From Misgurnus anguillicaudatus (lineage: Eukaryota; Chordata; Actinopteri; Cypriniformes; Cobitidae): a stretch of 64,000 nt of DNA. The DNA lies in the NCBI RefSeq assembly GCF_027580225.2, contig NC_073354.2, positions 25,812,001 to 25,876,000 on the forward strand, given 5' to 3'. This document shows positions 1-17,860 of this stretch, piece by piece. Position 1 is the stretch's first letter, and each line of letters opens with the position of its first letter. The position numbers and the translations under genes were made by a program. The notes under the pieces are model-generated. The model did not search any database. It saw only the letters and a list, made by a program, of their open reading frames with translations, and was not told where the DNA came from.

Positions 1-165
1 GGTATTCATTTCTTTGTCACTTTTTTAGTCTTTGAGTCAGGTAATCGCCAGTTCCACTTGCACTGTCTTGTAGGAAGCACCTGTGTAGTACCTGTGTACA
101 ACCCAGAAACCGTAACTGTACAAATAAAATGTATGCTCTTTCTTCCAACGTCTTATCGTTGACAG

Positions 166-556
166 GAAGCGCTTTGAGAAGGCAGAAGCTGAGTATGTTG
201 CTGCTAAGTTGGACTTGCACAAGAAGACTGAGGTAAAGGAGCAGCTCACCGAGCATCTCTGTGCAATCATCCAGCAGAATGAGCTACGCAAGGCCCGCAA
301 ACTGGAAGAGCTGATGCTTCAACTAGAGCTCAATGCTGAGGAAGTCCCCAACCCAGAAGAAACAGAAAAAGAGAACAAGGAGAGCACAGACAACTTGCAG
401 TCTATTTCTGAAAATAGTCTCACAGAAGGCATGAAGAGCTGCACAGAGGTGGATGGTTCAAGTTTGAGTAAAGACGGTTCCATTACAGAGCCAAAGATCA
501 GTCAAGACAATCAGGAGATCAGAGCAACAGATGTTTCTACAGATGGGCCAAGCTAG
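166..556 (+). CDS. gorab: GORAB-like golgin (Rab6-interacting golgin), terminal coding exon
   Basis: This is the last coding exon of a gene that begins before the window. An acceptor (ttgacag) ends at 165. The first base completes a split codon, the reading frame then runs 129 codons, and TAG is at 554-556. The first ~57 residues ([14 protein letters not shown]..., [20 protein letters not shown]...) are charged and heptad-like, as in the C-terminal coiled coil of GORAB/SCYL1BP1. The remaining ~70 residues are Glu/Ser/Thr-rich and look disordered. From family knowledge, GORAB is a trans-Golgi protein that binds Rab6 and Arf5 and supports COPI trafficking. I identified it from remembered similarity, and its tandem position before prrx1 matches the mammalian GORAB-PRRX1 order. 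The methionine at 209 in simple ORF calls is an in-frame TTG inside the exon, not a start. Confidence 0.85.
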
Positions 557-1260
557 CCCCCAATCATCTTTATAATGGAAGCTTCATGATGGTTAACAAA
601 ACACTTGTTATTGGCTTTAGAATTTTTCTCATTGTGAGAAAGTTGAACAAAGCAACACGGCTGCATCTGTGATTGAAATGTTGACATTTTGGGAGAAGAC
701 ACCGTGTCAGTCTCAGTCTGGTGTCAGTATTAAATTCCCTGATGCCGTAAGGCAGATTCCTGATTACATTACCAAATGACACTAAAATGTTCTTGGCCTC
801 ATAGTGGTGATGATCTGCTAAACTCAAAAGTAATGAGAAGGCTTTAGTGGATACTGTTTCCTGATTGTCAGTTGTTTTATTATTTGACCTCTGTCTTCCA
901 TTAAGAAAATGGGTTAGGAATCTTTTTAATTAAAAAATGTCCTTTATGACACTATAAATACCATACGGTATACTGTACTGTTAACTTTTATTGACTATTC
1001 CATAACTGTAATGTTAATTTAAATGGGGTGTTGGTAAATGGTCTGGTGGAAATTTGCAGTTATGATGTATTTCACATAATATTGCACAAGTAAATAGTGA
1101 AATAATTATTCATCTGCAACTGTGGAATAACTATGCAAATGTTAGCAAATCAGCGGCTATACAATATTACATTTTATTCTAAAATAGATCTTGTGCATGT
1201 AATTTATAACTTTTGTTTACACTATTAAATGGGTTATGTTATGACAATCTTTCTTATACC
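557..1260 (+). other. Probable 3' UTR of the GORAB-like gene
   Basis: AT-rich sequence follows the GORAB stop codon with no coding signal. Poly(A)-signal-like ATTAAA hexamers occur at 731-736 and 1224-1229, but which is used, if either, cannot be told. The right limit is therefore arbitrary. Confidence 0.4.
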
Positions 1261-4200
1261 TTTGTTTATGGCTTAATGTCGAACCTTATCTAGGTTTCCT
1301 TTATCCAATTGTTTAAGTAGCCTATGAGTGTGTGTATTATAGTGCATATAACGTATAATACAAATTTAAATTTGTTAAGTATTTTAATTTTGTTAATTTT
1401 TTTATTTGAAAATTTTGCTTGTCAAACTTTGTCTTGAATGACAGTGCATTCGTTAGGTTATTTGTAATATAATCAATTTATTTACTGGTGAAATTTAATT
1501 TATATGTTATGTTAATAATTTACAGGTAGACATTGCGGTTTATTAAAAAATTGAGAAAAGTCATAAACCTCCTTTTAAATGTCAATCGACTGCTTTTAAG
1601 TGCTCCTTATACCACTTCAAACTTGTAACAGTGATTTATTGAAATGAAAACATTTCAGAAAGAGCACCAAGAATCGTTGTAGAGTTTATTCGTTTTTTCC
1701 GACGAAACCTCTTATTGCTAAAACACTGTCACATTTATTAAAGTATTGAATATAATCGGATAAACCTTAATTTAATTAGTTTTCACATTACCTATATAAA
1801 AACCAAAATGATGTTTGATAGTTAAATGTAAAACAAAAAAATAAAAATCTAGTTTTAAAGGTAGGAGTGACGAAATAAATGAAAGAAATATAGGAAACGA
1901 AATATTCGTATTCCGGATTAAAAGAGCGCATTTCTTAGAGGTCTGTGCATCTTTCGAGACACGCAGAAAATGCCTCGTAACCCGAGAGAACAGCAGCTTT
2001 TACTAAAAAAAAAATGCTGCTCTCTGTCAAGTCTGGTTGTTCATATTTTTTATTCAAACGCTCATATGGACCGAAAAAAAAAGAAAAGTTTGCTTAAACA
2101 TGTGTCTTGTATTAACTATAAGTATTTATTATAGGAGGTAATTAATTAAGGTTAATTAGAAAATTATAAAAGTTCGTTAGAAGTAATTTTCGTTTGTCAT
2201 CAGACGCCTTAACCTATAAATAAAGCCTATTTAACAATTGCCAAAATTTGTACACATTTAAACTCAAAAGCGTTATTCTTCAATGTAATGTAATAACAGT
2301 TCTTTATTAAACAAAATGCCAACAACACATAAAAAATGCGCAAAAATAATTGATAAAGAGGCTTAAATCACAACTGGAACGCCATTTAACACGACAATGC
2401 TAAAAACAATAAAAAAACATAGCTTAGGCTACATAAATTCCGTGCTCACGTTATGCTGCACTAAACTAAATTATTTGACAAATGAACAGAACATTCCTGA
2501 CACTAAGGACATATATTTCACACTCACACTAACTCGTTTTTGTTATTGTAGCTTAGCCTATATTAATAAACAAGTGATTTATCATAAAGCCTTTCTTTAA
2601 CAGTGCTCTCTGTATCCAGTCGACTAAATCTGTCATCAGGACGGTGTTAAACACTATTAAGAGCGCTCGTGCTGCCCCTTAACCCCTGGTGCTGATGAGA
2701 CTACTGTAAAATAGGTCCGCTTTTATTTCCCGAAAGCGCCTCCTCCTGTGCTCCAGCTTCAGATCATCAAACTACATATGCTCTGATTTCTCATAACGTG
2801 TCATCTACTAATTTCTGCATTTCATACTTATGACGTCATGAGCAATAGAAAATCAACTTTTATCAACTGTTGCCATTATACTCGAGGACAATCATTCACT
2901 GAAAAATAATGCGCCACATGTAGTGTATTTTTAAATAATCCATAATTTGAGCCTGCTGAAAAACAATTTGCAGAAAGAAGCCTTTGTTGAATTTGAGCTT
3001 TGATAAATATGATATTAGTAAGCCGTAAGTATGTATGTCATATTAAAATATAGTTAGCATTTTAATTAATTTACCCTTGACATTGCTGCTTGATTCGATA
3101 TTAGGCCTAAAAAGCAAGTCGTATTTCCTTTGACCCGCGAAGTTTTATAAACTTTTCGTTTTCACAAAATTGGTCGGTGCATTTTAATTTTTTTGTCTGT
3201 TATGTCATTGAAAATAGCGAATGTAAACGAACGGATTACACACATTTTTAATTCGCGAGCTGTCATTGTTTTACATTTTAATTCTGTGGGTGCAAATACA
3301 TGCAAGTACTTAAGTGTAGTGTCTCTGTTGTAATTCACAAACGTATGGATTGTTGTGCATATCAAAACGCCATGACAGTCAAAAACACTATGTTTTCAAT
3401 TACCTACGTTTATATACATTATCTATAGAAGCAGCTCTTAAAAACACATTTAAGAAATAGATTTCAAAAATCACACTTTTCTTTGTATTCAAGTTTAATC
3501 TTTTTACTCGCCCTTGATGTAGATTCGTTTTAGTGAAAATGTCCATTATGTGCTTTCCGTTTTAAATAAAATTCGTTTGAAAAGAAAAATGTATGTGATG
3601 TAGGCTATTAAAATGACTCCAGCAAAATTATTTCGAGTCCAAACTAAATTTCCTAAAAATATATAGCCTACTTTTAAATATTTAGAAACACTATACCTAA
3701 AATCCATCATGAAACATCCAAAAGTATGGATTTTTTGACAAGGCCACAAACAAATAAACGTAGCACGTCTAAGCAAGATGGGCATATGTCACACGTATTT
3801 GACATTTGGATGAAAACGTTTTGATGGTTGAAAAACGATCACTTTTACAGAGTTTCTCCTATTGCGCGATCTTCTACCCCAGCAGAAGGCCTTTATGAGA
3901 GAAGTCGCTTTTAGAGGAGCTAGGGAATGTGGAGGGAAAACTATAATGATGAAAAAGGTCTACTCCATCCCAACAGCGACTTAATTAAATACATGGAAAG
4001 AACGAAAGCAGCACATCTGGTTTAAATCCGTTTCCCTTTGATGGCATCAAGTGTTCTTTTCCCAGATCTGGACTTGGAAGCTACGGGATGTCTGCAGTGA
4101 GGAGCCTATAGATTCTTGCCATTGAAAAACATGGACATTTCTACCTTGTGAAAGCCCTCACTTATAACTCTCTTTTTCAAATTAATGTGCATTAGTTATC

Positions 4201-4620
4201 TTTGGTTGCCTCCATCCTTAAAATGCAACATTTGGCTATACTGCTTATATTTTGCATGTATTCTTTATATATAAGCTTATTTTTATGGTACTATAAAGCT
4301 GCTTTGCTATAACGAAAATGGTTAAAAGCGCTATGGAAATAAAATTGAACTAAATTGACAACGGTTTTCTAATGAGCCTTTTTAGAAATTTTGTTTATTT
4401 CTTTATAATTTATTAAATGTAAACTATAATTTCCATGCGCAATATCTTTAGGGTCACTGGACGAACGAATAACTTCAACTAATCGATCATCTCAACAGTT
4501 GACGACTTCTGTAACAGCTCTACAAATGTATTTGTGCCACCACTGACTAACTATAAACATTTTTAAAATTGTTTAACGTCAGTTTTGTTGAGTGAAAACC
4601 TAATCGGTGACAGATATGTG
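1261..4620. other. Intergenic region between gorab and prrx1
   Basis: AT-rich sequence of about 3.4 kb with only chance ORFs under 80 codons. I see no clear transposon boundaries. The stretch around 3840-4120 has more balanced composition and could hold prrx1 upstream regulatory sequence, but nothing in it identifies a specific site. Confidence 0.5.
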
Positions 4621-5338
4621 GGGTTCAGAGATTGGGGAGGGTTAACATTCGTGTGATGGGAGGGAGGGGGACTGTTAAACGTCAAAGACAGCACAAAGTC
4701 TTTTGCCACGTAATTACGAGAGCCTTTCAGCTTCATCTTCTCTCCCAGAGGTCTCGAATTCTCATTTACAATCCACTCCACTGCGTGCCAGTGCGCGCAC
4801 CGTTTGAAGTGCCAGAACGTGCCTTCCCGTGCATGCGTGTGCATGACTGAATAGTGAACGGCGTGGAGGAGAGGAGAGAGCCAACAGCATCGGGAAGGCG
4901 GTGGAGTGTCCTGCCTCCTCTCGCCTTTACACACATGCATCTGAAAGGCATCAGCATTTCTGGATCCGCACTCAGTCAACAACTCCGTGGAGCTCGAGGA
5001 GGTTTCCTTTTTGAGTCACAGTGCTGAACAAACTGTGCTTTGCAGAAGGGCAAATATCCTATGGCTATGAGCGAAAGGACGCAACACGCTTCTTGGTATT
5101 CACAGCTACATTAAGTTAAACAAATTTGTAGACTGGGTTGAAACGCTGACACCTGGATCATCCGTGGGAGCAATTTTCTTCAAACTAGCTGTTATAATGA
5201 GCACAGTCAACTAAATCACCCCGTTTTGGAGGCGCTGTTTCATATGATTTTTTCTTCAAATATATGCAAGGAGGACCAGCTTGGTTAACCTGATAGCCTA
5301 CCGCGGCACCGTTTTTTCTTCTGTATCGCGTTTGCGTC
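4621..5338 (+). promoter_or_regulatory. prrx1: Likely prrx1 promoter and 5' UTR
   Basis: Base composition shifts here from AT-rich to GC-richer with GA-rich runs (around 4860-4920), leading directly to the prrx1 start codon at 5339 without an intervening acceptor that I trust. No convincing TATA box fixes the transcription start, so the boundary is approximate. Three short upstream reading frames precede the main start: 5061-5114 (17 codons), 5197-5214 (5 codons) and 5244-5288 (14 codons). If the UTR includes them they could dampen translation. Confidence 0.5.
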
Positions 5339-10877
<5,539 letters not shown>

Positions 10878-11420
10878 ACCTGAAAAAGAGGGAGAAGAAG
10901 GGACGAAGAGAAGCAATGAGAAGATCTCAGTGGACACGGATGAGTTATTAGAGATTTTTTTTGGCCTTCTGCACTGTCAGGGCATAATGGATATGACCTT
11001 TCACCCCCTCCCACAACAATGGAATGGCATTGTCATCCCTTTCATTTGGCTTTTGGCTTCGTCACAGATGAAGGTAGGCTATGTTTCAAAGACTGATCTG
11101 GAGACTGTAAAGACTGCAAAAGGTCCGCTCCCTGGAGAACAAGTCAATAAACAGGGCTCCACTAAATCAGTACGAAGTAGCAGGGAGAGCGCCTGGATAC
11201 TGTAAGCTGTTCTTCTTTGTTCTTTTCTGGCTTCATTTTTGGGTCAACTGGATGAAAAGTAAAGAAACTTTTATGGCAACGAAGGACTGATGTTCGCCAT
11301 TGAGCGGTTAAAATAACACCTGTGTGTGCATGTTAAATGCCGAGATTTGGCAAAATAAGCAATCCGAAATTTGCTCCATCTTACATGCTGGGAATAAAGA
11401 CACATTTGTGGACTTCATAG
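10878..11420 (+). other. prrx1: Probable prrx1 3' UTR
   Basis: Purine-rich sequence after the stop codon. AATAAA hexamers lie at 11146-11151 and 11393-11398; either could end the transcript. A 91-codon frame at 10930-11205 lies within this UTR and has no support as a gene. Confidence 0.5.
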
Positions 11421-11494
11421 CCTATGTTAAAAGGCATTACTTCCAAAGAAAGATCTGGGGCTGGATTGCAACATCTTTTAATGTCAGTTCTTAA

Positions 11495-12366
11495 AGGATA
11501 AGTCAATTTTCTTAAAAAAAATCCAGATAATTTACTCACCACCATGTCGTCCAAAATGTTGATGTCTTTCTTTGTTCAGTCGAGAAAAAATTATGATTTT
11601 GAAAAAAACATTCCAGGTTTTTTCTCATTTTGATGGACTTTGATGGACCCCAACACTTGGCAGTTTTAATGCAGTTTGGAATTGCAGTTTCAAAGGACTC
11701 TAAATGATCTAAAACGAGGCATAAGGATCTTATCTAGCAGACGATTGTCATTTTGGCAAGAAAAATAAAAAATATGCACTTTTAAACCACAACTTCTCGT
11801 CTTCCTCCGGTCGTGTAATACGTCATCACGTCGAGAGGTCATGGATGATGTATCGAAACTACGCCCCAGTGTTTACAAGTGTGGAGAAAGAGGACCGTTC
11901 CGACATTGTTGTATGTCAAATGATACTAATCAATGTCTTTGTGTCAGTTTATTGTTTAAAATGGTCTGCAAAAGTGCGTTTTATATATGTAACACGTGAC
12001 CTTTCCACGGCATTACGCAATTACGTGAAGTCGCGCTGGCGCGTCACACAGCTGGAGGAGGAGGAGAAGTTGTGGTTTAAAAGTGAAAAAAAAATTTCTT
12101 GCCAAAAATGACAATCGTTTCACTAAATAAGACCCTTATGCCTCGTTTGGGATCGTTTGGAGTCCTTTGAAACTGCAATTTTGAACTGCATTAAAACTGT
12201 TGAGTGTTGGGGTCCATTGGGGTCCATTAAAATGGGAAAGGTCCTGGAATGTTTTCCTCAAAAAACATAGTTTCTTCTCGACTGAACAAAAAAAAAAACA
12301 TCAACATTTTGGACGAAGTGATGGTGAGTAAATTATCTGGATTTTTTTAAAGAAAATTTACTACTC
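11495..12366. mobile_element. TTAA-flanked non-autonomous DNA transposon, family AGGATAAGTC, copy 1
   Basis: The left end AGGATAAGTCAATTTTCTT follows TTAA (11491-11494). The right ~100 bp is its inverted repeat (TCCAGATAATTTACTCACCA on the left, its reverse complement near 12320-12345). The extreme right terminus is degraded. The interior (11790-12060) is CpG-richer. A second copy is at about 53955-54686. TTAA duplication suggests a piggyBac- or Kolobok-like origin. Confidence 0.8.
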
Positions 12367-12629
12367 CACTACACCACTGTTTATGGTAAAATGATGTTCC
12401 CCATGATGACCTATGTATCTGCTCACAGTACACTTCTGTTCAGTAGGTGTTGAATTTTTTTAAAACCTATTTTTCTTATATTTTGAAACCATATAGTAAT
12501 AAAAACATTTTTGAGCAATTTATCTTACGATAGTGTGTTGAATTCTGCTTTCAAATACTTAGAACTTTGTTTCTGTCATTTTGCTGAATATAACACTTGA
12601 GAAACTGTTGCAGGCAACAGAATAAATAC

Positions 12630-13134
12630 CAACCCAGTCTCATGGAAATGCGTATAAATAGCATGAAGTGTGAAAATTCGTGCAATACATACACCAAATT
12701 CCAATTTGGCGTGCATATGATGTGCCGGACCTTCCAGTTTACTTAAAACAGCGCATCTTTCTTTGTTGTTTTATGTATTGATTTCTCAATTTTTGTCAAT
12801 TTTTTTACCATTGTCGCTTGGGTTTGGGGTTTCAACAACTTTTTGTTACATAAAATGACATTTTAACCCAAATCCCAATTCTAACCCCAACTCCATGGCT
12901 TAAAAATAAACCAAAAACATGGGGAACCTATATATTTAATAACATCCTAAAGCAAATCTCAAATCTAACCCCCAAAAAACTGAAAAATGTAGAAACCAAT
13001 ACATAAAATGACAAAAAATATGCACTGTTTTGGGTGAACGGGAAGGACTGGCGTATCATGTGCACACCAAATTGGAATTTGGTGTATGTATTGCACAAAG
13101 TTTGTGCTATTTATACGCATCTACATGAGACTGG
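12630..13134. mobile_element. Inverted-repeat MITE, family CCAGTCTC, copy 1
   Basis: Long terminal inverted repeats (CCAGTCTCATGGAAATGCG at the left, GCATCTACATGAGACTGG at the right). They are flanked by a 7-bp direct repeat taaatac at 12623-12629 and 13135-13141. A second copy lies at 35921-36469. There is no coding capacity. Confidence 0.85.
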
Positions 13135-13593
13135 TAAATACATAATGAAAAATATGTTACTCTGGACCACAAAACCAATCATAAGGGTCAATTTTTGTTT
13201 GTGATTAAGACATCATCTGAAAGCTGAATAAATAGGTTTTCCATCAATGTATGGTTTGTTATTTGGCCAAGATACAACTATTTAAAAATCTAGAATCTGA
13301 GGATGCAAAAAGATCAAAATATTGAGAAAATTGTCTATAAATTTGTTAAAATGAAATCCTTTGCAACACATATTACTAATAATAAGTAAATATTTGATAT
13401 AATCACGGTATAATTACAATATAATTTACGAAATGTCATAATCTTAACTTAATATCCTAACGATTTTTGGCATAAAAGAAAAATCAATAATTTTTACCCA
13501 TCCATGTAGGCTATTGCTACAAATATACCGGTGCAACTTATGACTGGTTTTGTGGTCCGGATTCACCTATATCAGCATGTATTACTTTATGTA
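13135..13593. other. Intergenic, repeat-like, unassigned
   Basis: AT-rich sequence containing phrases such as CTGGACCACAAAACCA near 13161 and GACTGGTTTTGTGGTCCGG near 13541, which are inverted relative to each other. An additional degraded inverted-repeat element at about 13160-13560 is likely. I could not fix its target-site duplication. Confidence 0.5.
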
Positions 13594-13802
13594 CACTCTC
13601 AGAAATAAAGGTACAAAAGTTGTCACTGGGACAGTACCCTTTCAAAAAGGTACACCTTTGTACCCAAAGAGGGCATATTAGTACTTTGAACTGCCAAAAT
13701 GTACCTTTAAAGGTACATATTTGTACCTAAATGGTACATATTGGGACCTTTTTTAAAGGGTACTGCCCCAGTGACAACTTCGTACCTTTATTTTTGACAG
13801 TG
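13594..13802. mobile_element. TA-flanked MITE, family CACTCTCAGAAA, copy 1
   Basis: 209-bp element with inverted termini (CACTCTCAGAAATAAAGGTAC and GTACCTTTATTTTTGACAGTG; one base shown short in each comparison). It lies between TA dinucleotides and is internally rich in GGTAC repeats. The TA duplication suggests Tc1/mariner-type mobilisation. Interrupted copies are at 30505-31031 and about 44254-44625. Confidence 0.85.
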
Positions 13803-15477
13803 TAAGTCCAAACGCCAATGTTCAAATGAAACGAAAAATAAATAGCTCAAAGTAGATTTCTTTTTGTATCATAAATTTGGGTCCATCACTTCTCATTTGG
13901 ACTGTATTAAAAATGCGATTTTGAATGTGGATTTAACCCACATGGTTTTATTGATAGCAACCAACTATTTGCAATGAAACGAATGAGACTTTCCATGACA
14001 CACATAATGCCATCAGAAATTATTTGAGAATAGTGGAATAGCATGAAATGTATCTGTCAAATGTTATTCATGTTGTGCTAAATCTTTAAAACCTTAATCC
14101 ACTTAACATCTCAGAACATTTAATTCGAACAATATGTTGAAAAATATGTCAATCAAAAGTATACCATAGACTTTTATTCATTTTCTGTTCAGCATATTCC
14201 CACTGCGTACCTTCATATTTTTCACAGTATACTCATTTTATTGCGAGTTTTACATGTTGTTTTAACAGATGGTAAACGCGCATAATGGAGTAGCTTTTTT
14301 TCTACATGTATTATTCTGATGCAAGAAATATAATACAGGTTAGATCCTCACACATGCTTTAACATCTCATGGTTGTGGTAAAAAGAAATTTTTTTGGGTG
14401 TAGAGCGTGAAGTTGTGCAGTATACTCACGCAGATCGCTGAAATCTTTACCACTGAATCCTTTGCCAATGGACTGATTATTTGTTTAAACACAAGTGTAT
14501 GTGTATGACGTGACTACTTGGGGGAATTTTACAGCATTTCAAACAGTTTTAGTCAGAGTCTGTGTAACTTATTTCATATTGTGCCAATGCAAAATTGATA
14601 ATGTCTGGTCCTATTTTTTAAAGAAGATTGAATATCAGTATTAAGCGAGCATTCAAATTTGTTTATGTGACATAACTAAACTTTTAAATGTAAATATGCG
14701 GCCATACCTACACATAGTATGGTGTCACATGTCAGTCACAGTGGAAAGAAAAGAAACAGTAATATAATTATTATTATTTTTACCCTGATAATTATTTTTC
14801 ACTCTGTGTTACCCTTTTACAGATGTACATTAAACATTATAGGCTACACAGCCTACAAGGCATCCCCTTTGCTTGCTGCTGATTGGTTATTTAAACCATT
14901 TAATGCAGATGCAGTCTGTAAAGCTTCAAACATGGTTTAGAAATCAAAAAACTAACCCAATTTTTCCAATATTTTACAAATTATGCAAAGCTAGCGTATG
15001 ACTTGTAGCATTTCCAGTAAATAGAAAAGTATTTTATTTTGCTTGAATAAAAGGAAGTCTGCAGGGACCTTATTTTTTAGATTTTATGAATAAATAAACA
15101 AAATTCAAGGTAAACCAAGATCACCCTATACTTTATTAACTATCAAAGACTGTATTACAAGGTATTAATATACAGCATTTATCATCAGAAAACTAAATAG
15201 TTTGTTATTTCTGCTGTTTATTATAGTCACGCCGATTTATAAACTCAGAAAGAACTAAACTTCATATCGTCATTCCCAATGCAACCTATTGAAAATGCCT
15301 TACTGATTCTTATTTACAAATATTTGACCACGTTTTGATTACTGGTGAGTGATTAAAGACATGACTTACGTGTATACAAGTGTGTATTCTAGTGTCTAAG
15401 TTTGGCTCTCCATCCAGACGGTTGCATGCTCTTCATGCTGTGCTGCTCAGGTCAGGTCGTATCGTCTCACCTTTCAG
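13803..15477. other. Intergenic region, no gene seen
   Basis: AT-rich sequence with only short chance frames. The span 14719-14940 has a 73-codon frame of low-complexity hydrophobic residues that I do not accept as a gene. Confidence 0.5.
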
Positions 15478-15704
15478 GCAGCCGGGCCCTGCTGACCTGA
15501 AGTGCTTCCAGATGTGTGTAGGCTGTGACCCGGTGGCCCCACCCCCAGCCCCATCACCTCAGGCCTGGGGCCCGGGCCCCTCCATCAGGTCTGACAGCAT
15601 CCCCTTTGGATGGGCGTACGCGCAGCCGCCAGCGCAGATGACATACAAACACCTCACCCCCTTCAGCAGCACATCTGGACCCTATTACAGAGGAGACAGT
15701 CGAA
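15478..15704 (+). CDS. Candidate internal exon of unknown gene
   Basis: GC-rich island in AT-rich surroundings with a good acceptor (ctcacctttcag|G) and a good donor (CGAA|GTGAGC). The 227 bp stay open in one frame, starting with the third base of a codon and ending after the first. The peptide is Pro/Gly/Ser-rich and includes two cysteines (CVGC), PFGWAYAQPPAQMTYKHL and SGPYYRGDSR. I do not recognise it. The start phase would accept prrx1 exon 3 (donor phase 2), reading R-QPGPADLK. The end phase would accept the exon at 40163. Either would be an alternative transcript, but phase matches arise by chance one time in three. It could also be a separate gene or a non-coding regulatory island. Confidence 0.4.
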
Positions 15705-16526
15705 GTGAGCATGGGGGGAAGAGTCTGAAAAAGCGTGTGTGTGTGTATGAACTACATGCATGATAAGGTGGAGATGTTTGGGGTATGCTTGTGCATGCAT
15801 GTACTTTTGTTATTTCCTGTGACCTTTTCCCTATATCATTCATGAATCTTATGTTATTCCCTGCTGGTCATATTTCCTTTGCTTCATCATAACAAATATA
15901 CCGCCTTCCCTTCCATGTGAGCCCTCTGGCTATTGGCTGAGGTGCTGAAAACATGTGGCCGAGGCAAGTTTATTAATGTGAGATTTTGCACTGGGGTTCG
16001 CAAAGAACTAGTAAACTCCTTTTGTAAAATATGGTGCAGATGTTTACAGTGTGAATACCGAACTGTGACAGCATTGTGCTTGACACATTCTGACACTGAA
16101 CGTAAATGCAAAGCTTTAAAGACCACAATCCACCTGCTGCGTGCAAGTAGAGGAACAAAATTACACAGAACTTTGACCTTTCTGATGGCTTGATTGACAT
16201 TTTATATGTATGTTTAAATGTATGTGTCATGCTGAAACGCCCTTACGTCATTTTCCTTGGAGGAACAACTGCTTTGACTCGTGTTTGTATTTATAAAGCG
16301 ATTAGTTCCAGTCCTTTATTTTGATTAGTCAAAAGCTGTGTTTTATTTATGAAAAACACAGCTATGACATGATTCTGTGTATCATTGTGTAGCACCCTTA
16401 GCTAACGTACTTAGCACACTTAAACATAAATTAAACATTTCATTGCAGTTTACAGTTGGTCAAGGACTATTTTTTTCAGTGAAAGTAGAGCTTTTAGTGA
16501 TTTTACTTAATGAGAATTGTTTAGAT
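15705..16526. other. Intergenic region, possible conserved non-coding sequence
   Basis: Mixed-composition sequence without repeats that I recognise. The stretch 15880-16200 is open on both strands over short spans (frames of 79-86 codons), overlapping in antisense, which points to balanced composition rather than to a gene. Confidence 0.4.
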
Positions 16527-17444
16527 GGGTGATTCTCACGAAACCATTGAAACACCACGACACTAATGATTTTAGCTTTAAAATGTGTGATTTAGTAACA
16601 TTAAAAAGCATCAGAATTAACACAATACTGTGTTCTACCTTGCACAATGTGTAATTTCAACATAAGATTTTATAATTGTAAATTTTATCTCATTTTCTGC
16701 TGAAATTCTCATTACCGCAATGTGTCCGGCTGCGTTTGAACATGCGTTATGTTGTAATTTAATCAAATTAACACAAAAATATTAAGAAAAAAAATAAATG
16801 GATGTTTTGCTAGACTACTTTAGATGACAGAAAACATATTTACTGAATATTCATGTATAATAATAATGAAGAAAAATTAGGAAAATGATGTGTCCATGCC
16901 TGATGTTCTCATCCTCCGCAACACTTTTTGAGAACAGTTTAAGCACACATACAGAATTTTAATAAAGTTTGATTTTGAGTGACCAAGCACATGGACCTGT
17001 TACTTCAAGATGGCTACCAGGTAAGATCTTTTTTTTACAGTTAATTTGAAATATTGTCTTGTCAGAATGCTTACACGACATTTTGATTATCATTACCGCA
17101 ACATATGCTTATTAAATGTTAATTTAATTAATAGAAGCATAATACTTTGATTTTAAATGCATGTGCAGAATCTCCAAATTATGTTCTTTCAGGTTTGTCA
17201 TGTCATTTTGAAAATATGTCAGTGTTGATGTCTTCTGACTGTTGCGGTAATGAGATTTTTTAGGACTAATTTTTTAAATTATGTTACAAAGTGTGTTAAA
17301 TTATAAGTAAAAGTTTTTAAATTAATGTTCCCATTTCCTCCAGACTTTGTTTTTCAATGTCTGGTGGGAAAAAAAGTAAATTTAAGCAATTTTTACATTT
17401 TCATGCTTGACATTTTTAAAACCAAGTTTTCGTGAGAATCACCC
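16527..17444. mobile_element. DNA transposon with GGGT...ACCC termini and 4-bp duplication
   Basis: 918-bp element beginning GGGTGATTCTCACGAAA and ending TTTTCGTGAGAATCACCC, flanked by agat at 16523-16526 and 17445-17448. No transposase frame is present. The interior repeats 'attaccgcaa' motifs. The 4-bp duplication and G-rich termini fit a Sola-like class, but that assignment is tentative. Confidence 0.8.
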
Positions 17445-17739
17445 AGATACAGATTTTTTGCTTAAATATTTGTATTGTGTGATAACCATTTCTAAAAGCA
17501 ATAAGGTACTCGAGCCTAGTGCTTTATTGTGAATAAGTTACGGCTCTGCTTCAGAACATGCCTTACAACGCCCTTCCACCATCACTTAGTTCACAATACA
17601 GCACAGCGTCTCCTTATTGCTTATTGGATATTTTGTACAACAAAACACTAAAATCCAAACAAAAATATGATCATTATAATAAAACTGGAAATTAGATATT
17701 GAATGACACATGAATTTAAGGTAACGTGTGGGTTTTTAG

Positions 17740-17860
17740 TGACATCTAGCAGATAGGTTGCGAATTGCAACCAACAGCTCAGTCCACAGCTCACCCATCA
17801 ATTTCAAACACATCTATGGTAGCTGCCACTGGACAAACATATCATCATCTAAGACGAAAG
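17740..17860. mobile_element. Fragment of the TTAA family AGGTGCAGTG
   Basis: The segment from GACATCTAGCAG through gttgcgaattgcaacca and gccactggacaaacat matches the interior of the elements at 30614-30992 and 45327-45638. The termini are missing. Confidence 0.65.

Noticed and set aside
4563..4982. 139-codon minus-strand frame near the prrx1 promoter
   Set aside because: Overlaps the prrx1 5' region in antisense, Ser/Pro/His-rich through composition, overlapped by frames in other phases; no gene evidence.
10930..11205. 91-codon frame after the prrx1 stop
   Set aside because: Sits in the probable 3' UTR with poly(A) signals and has no domain.
11845..12111. Frame shared with 54090-54458, looking conserved at protein level
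   Set aside because: Both are copies of the same TTAA element; protein similarity follows from DNA similarity and no start, domain or transposase motif is present.
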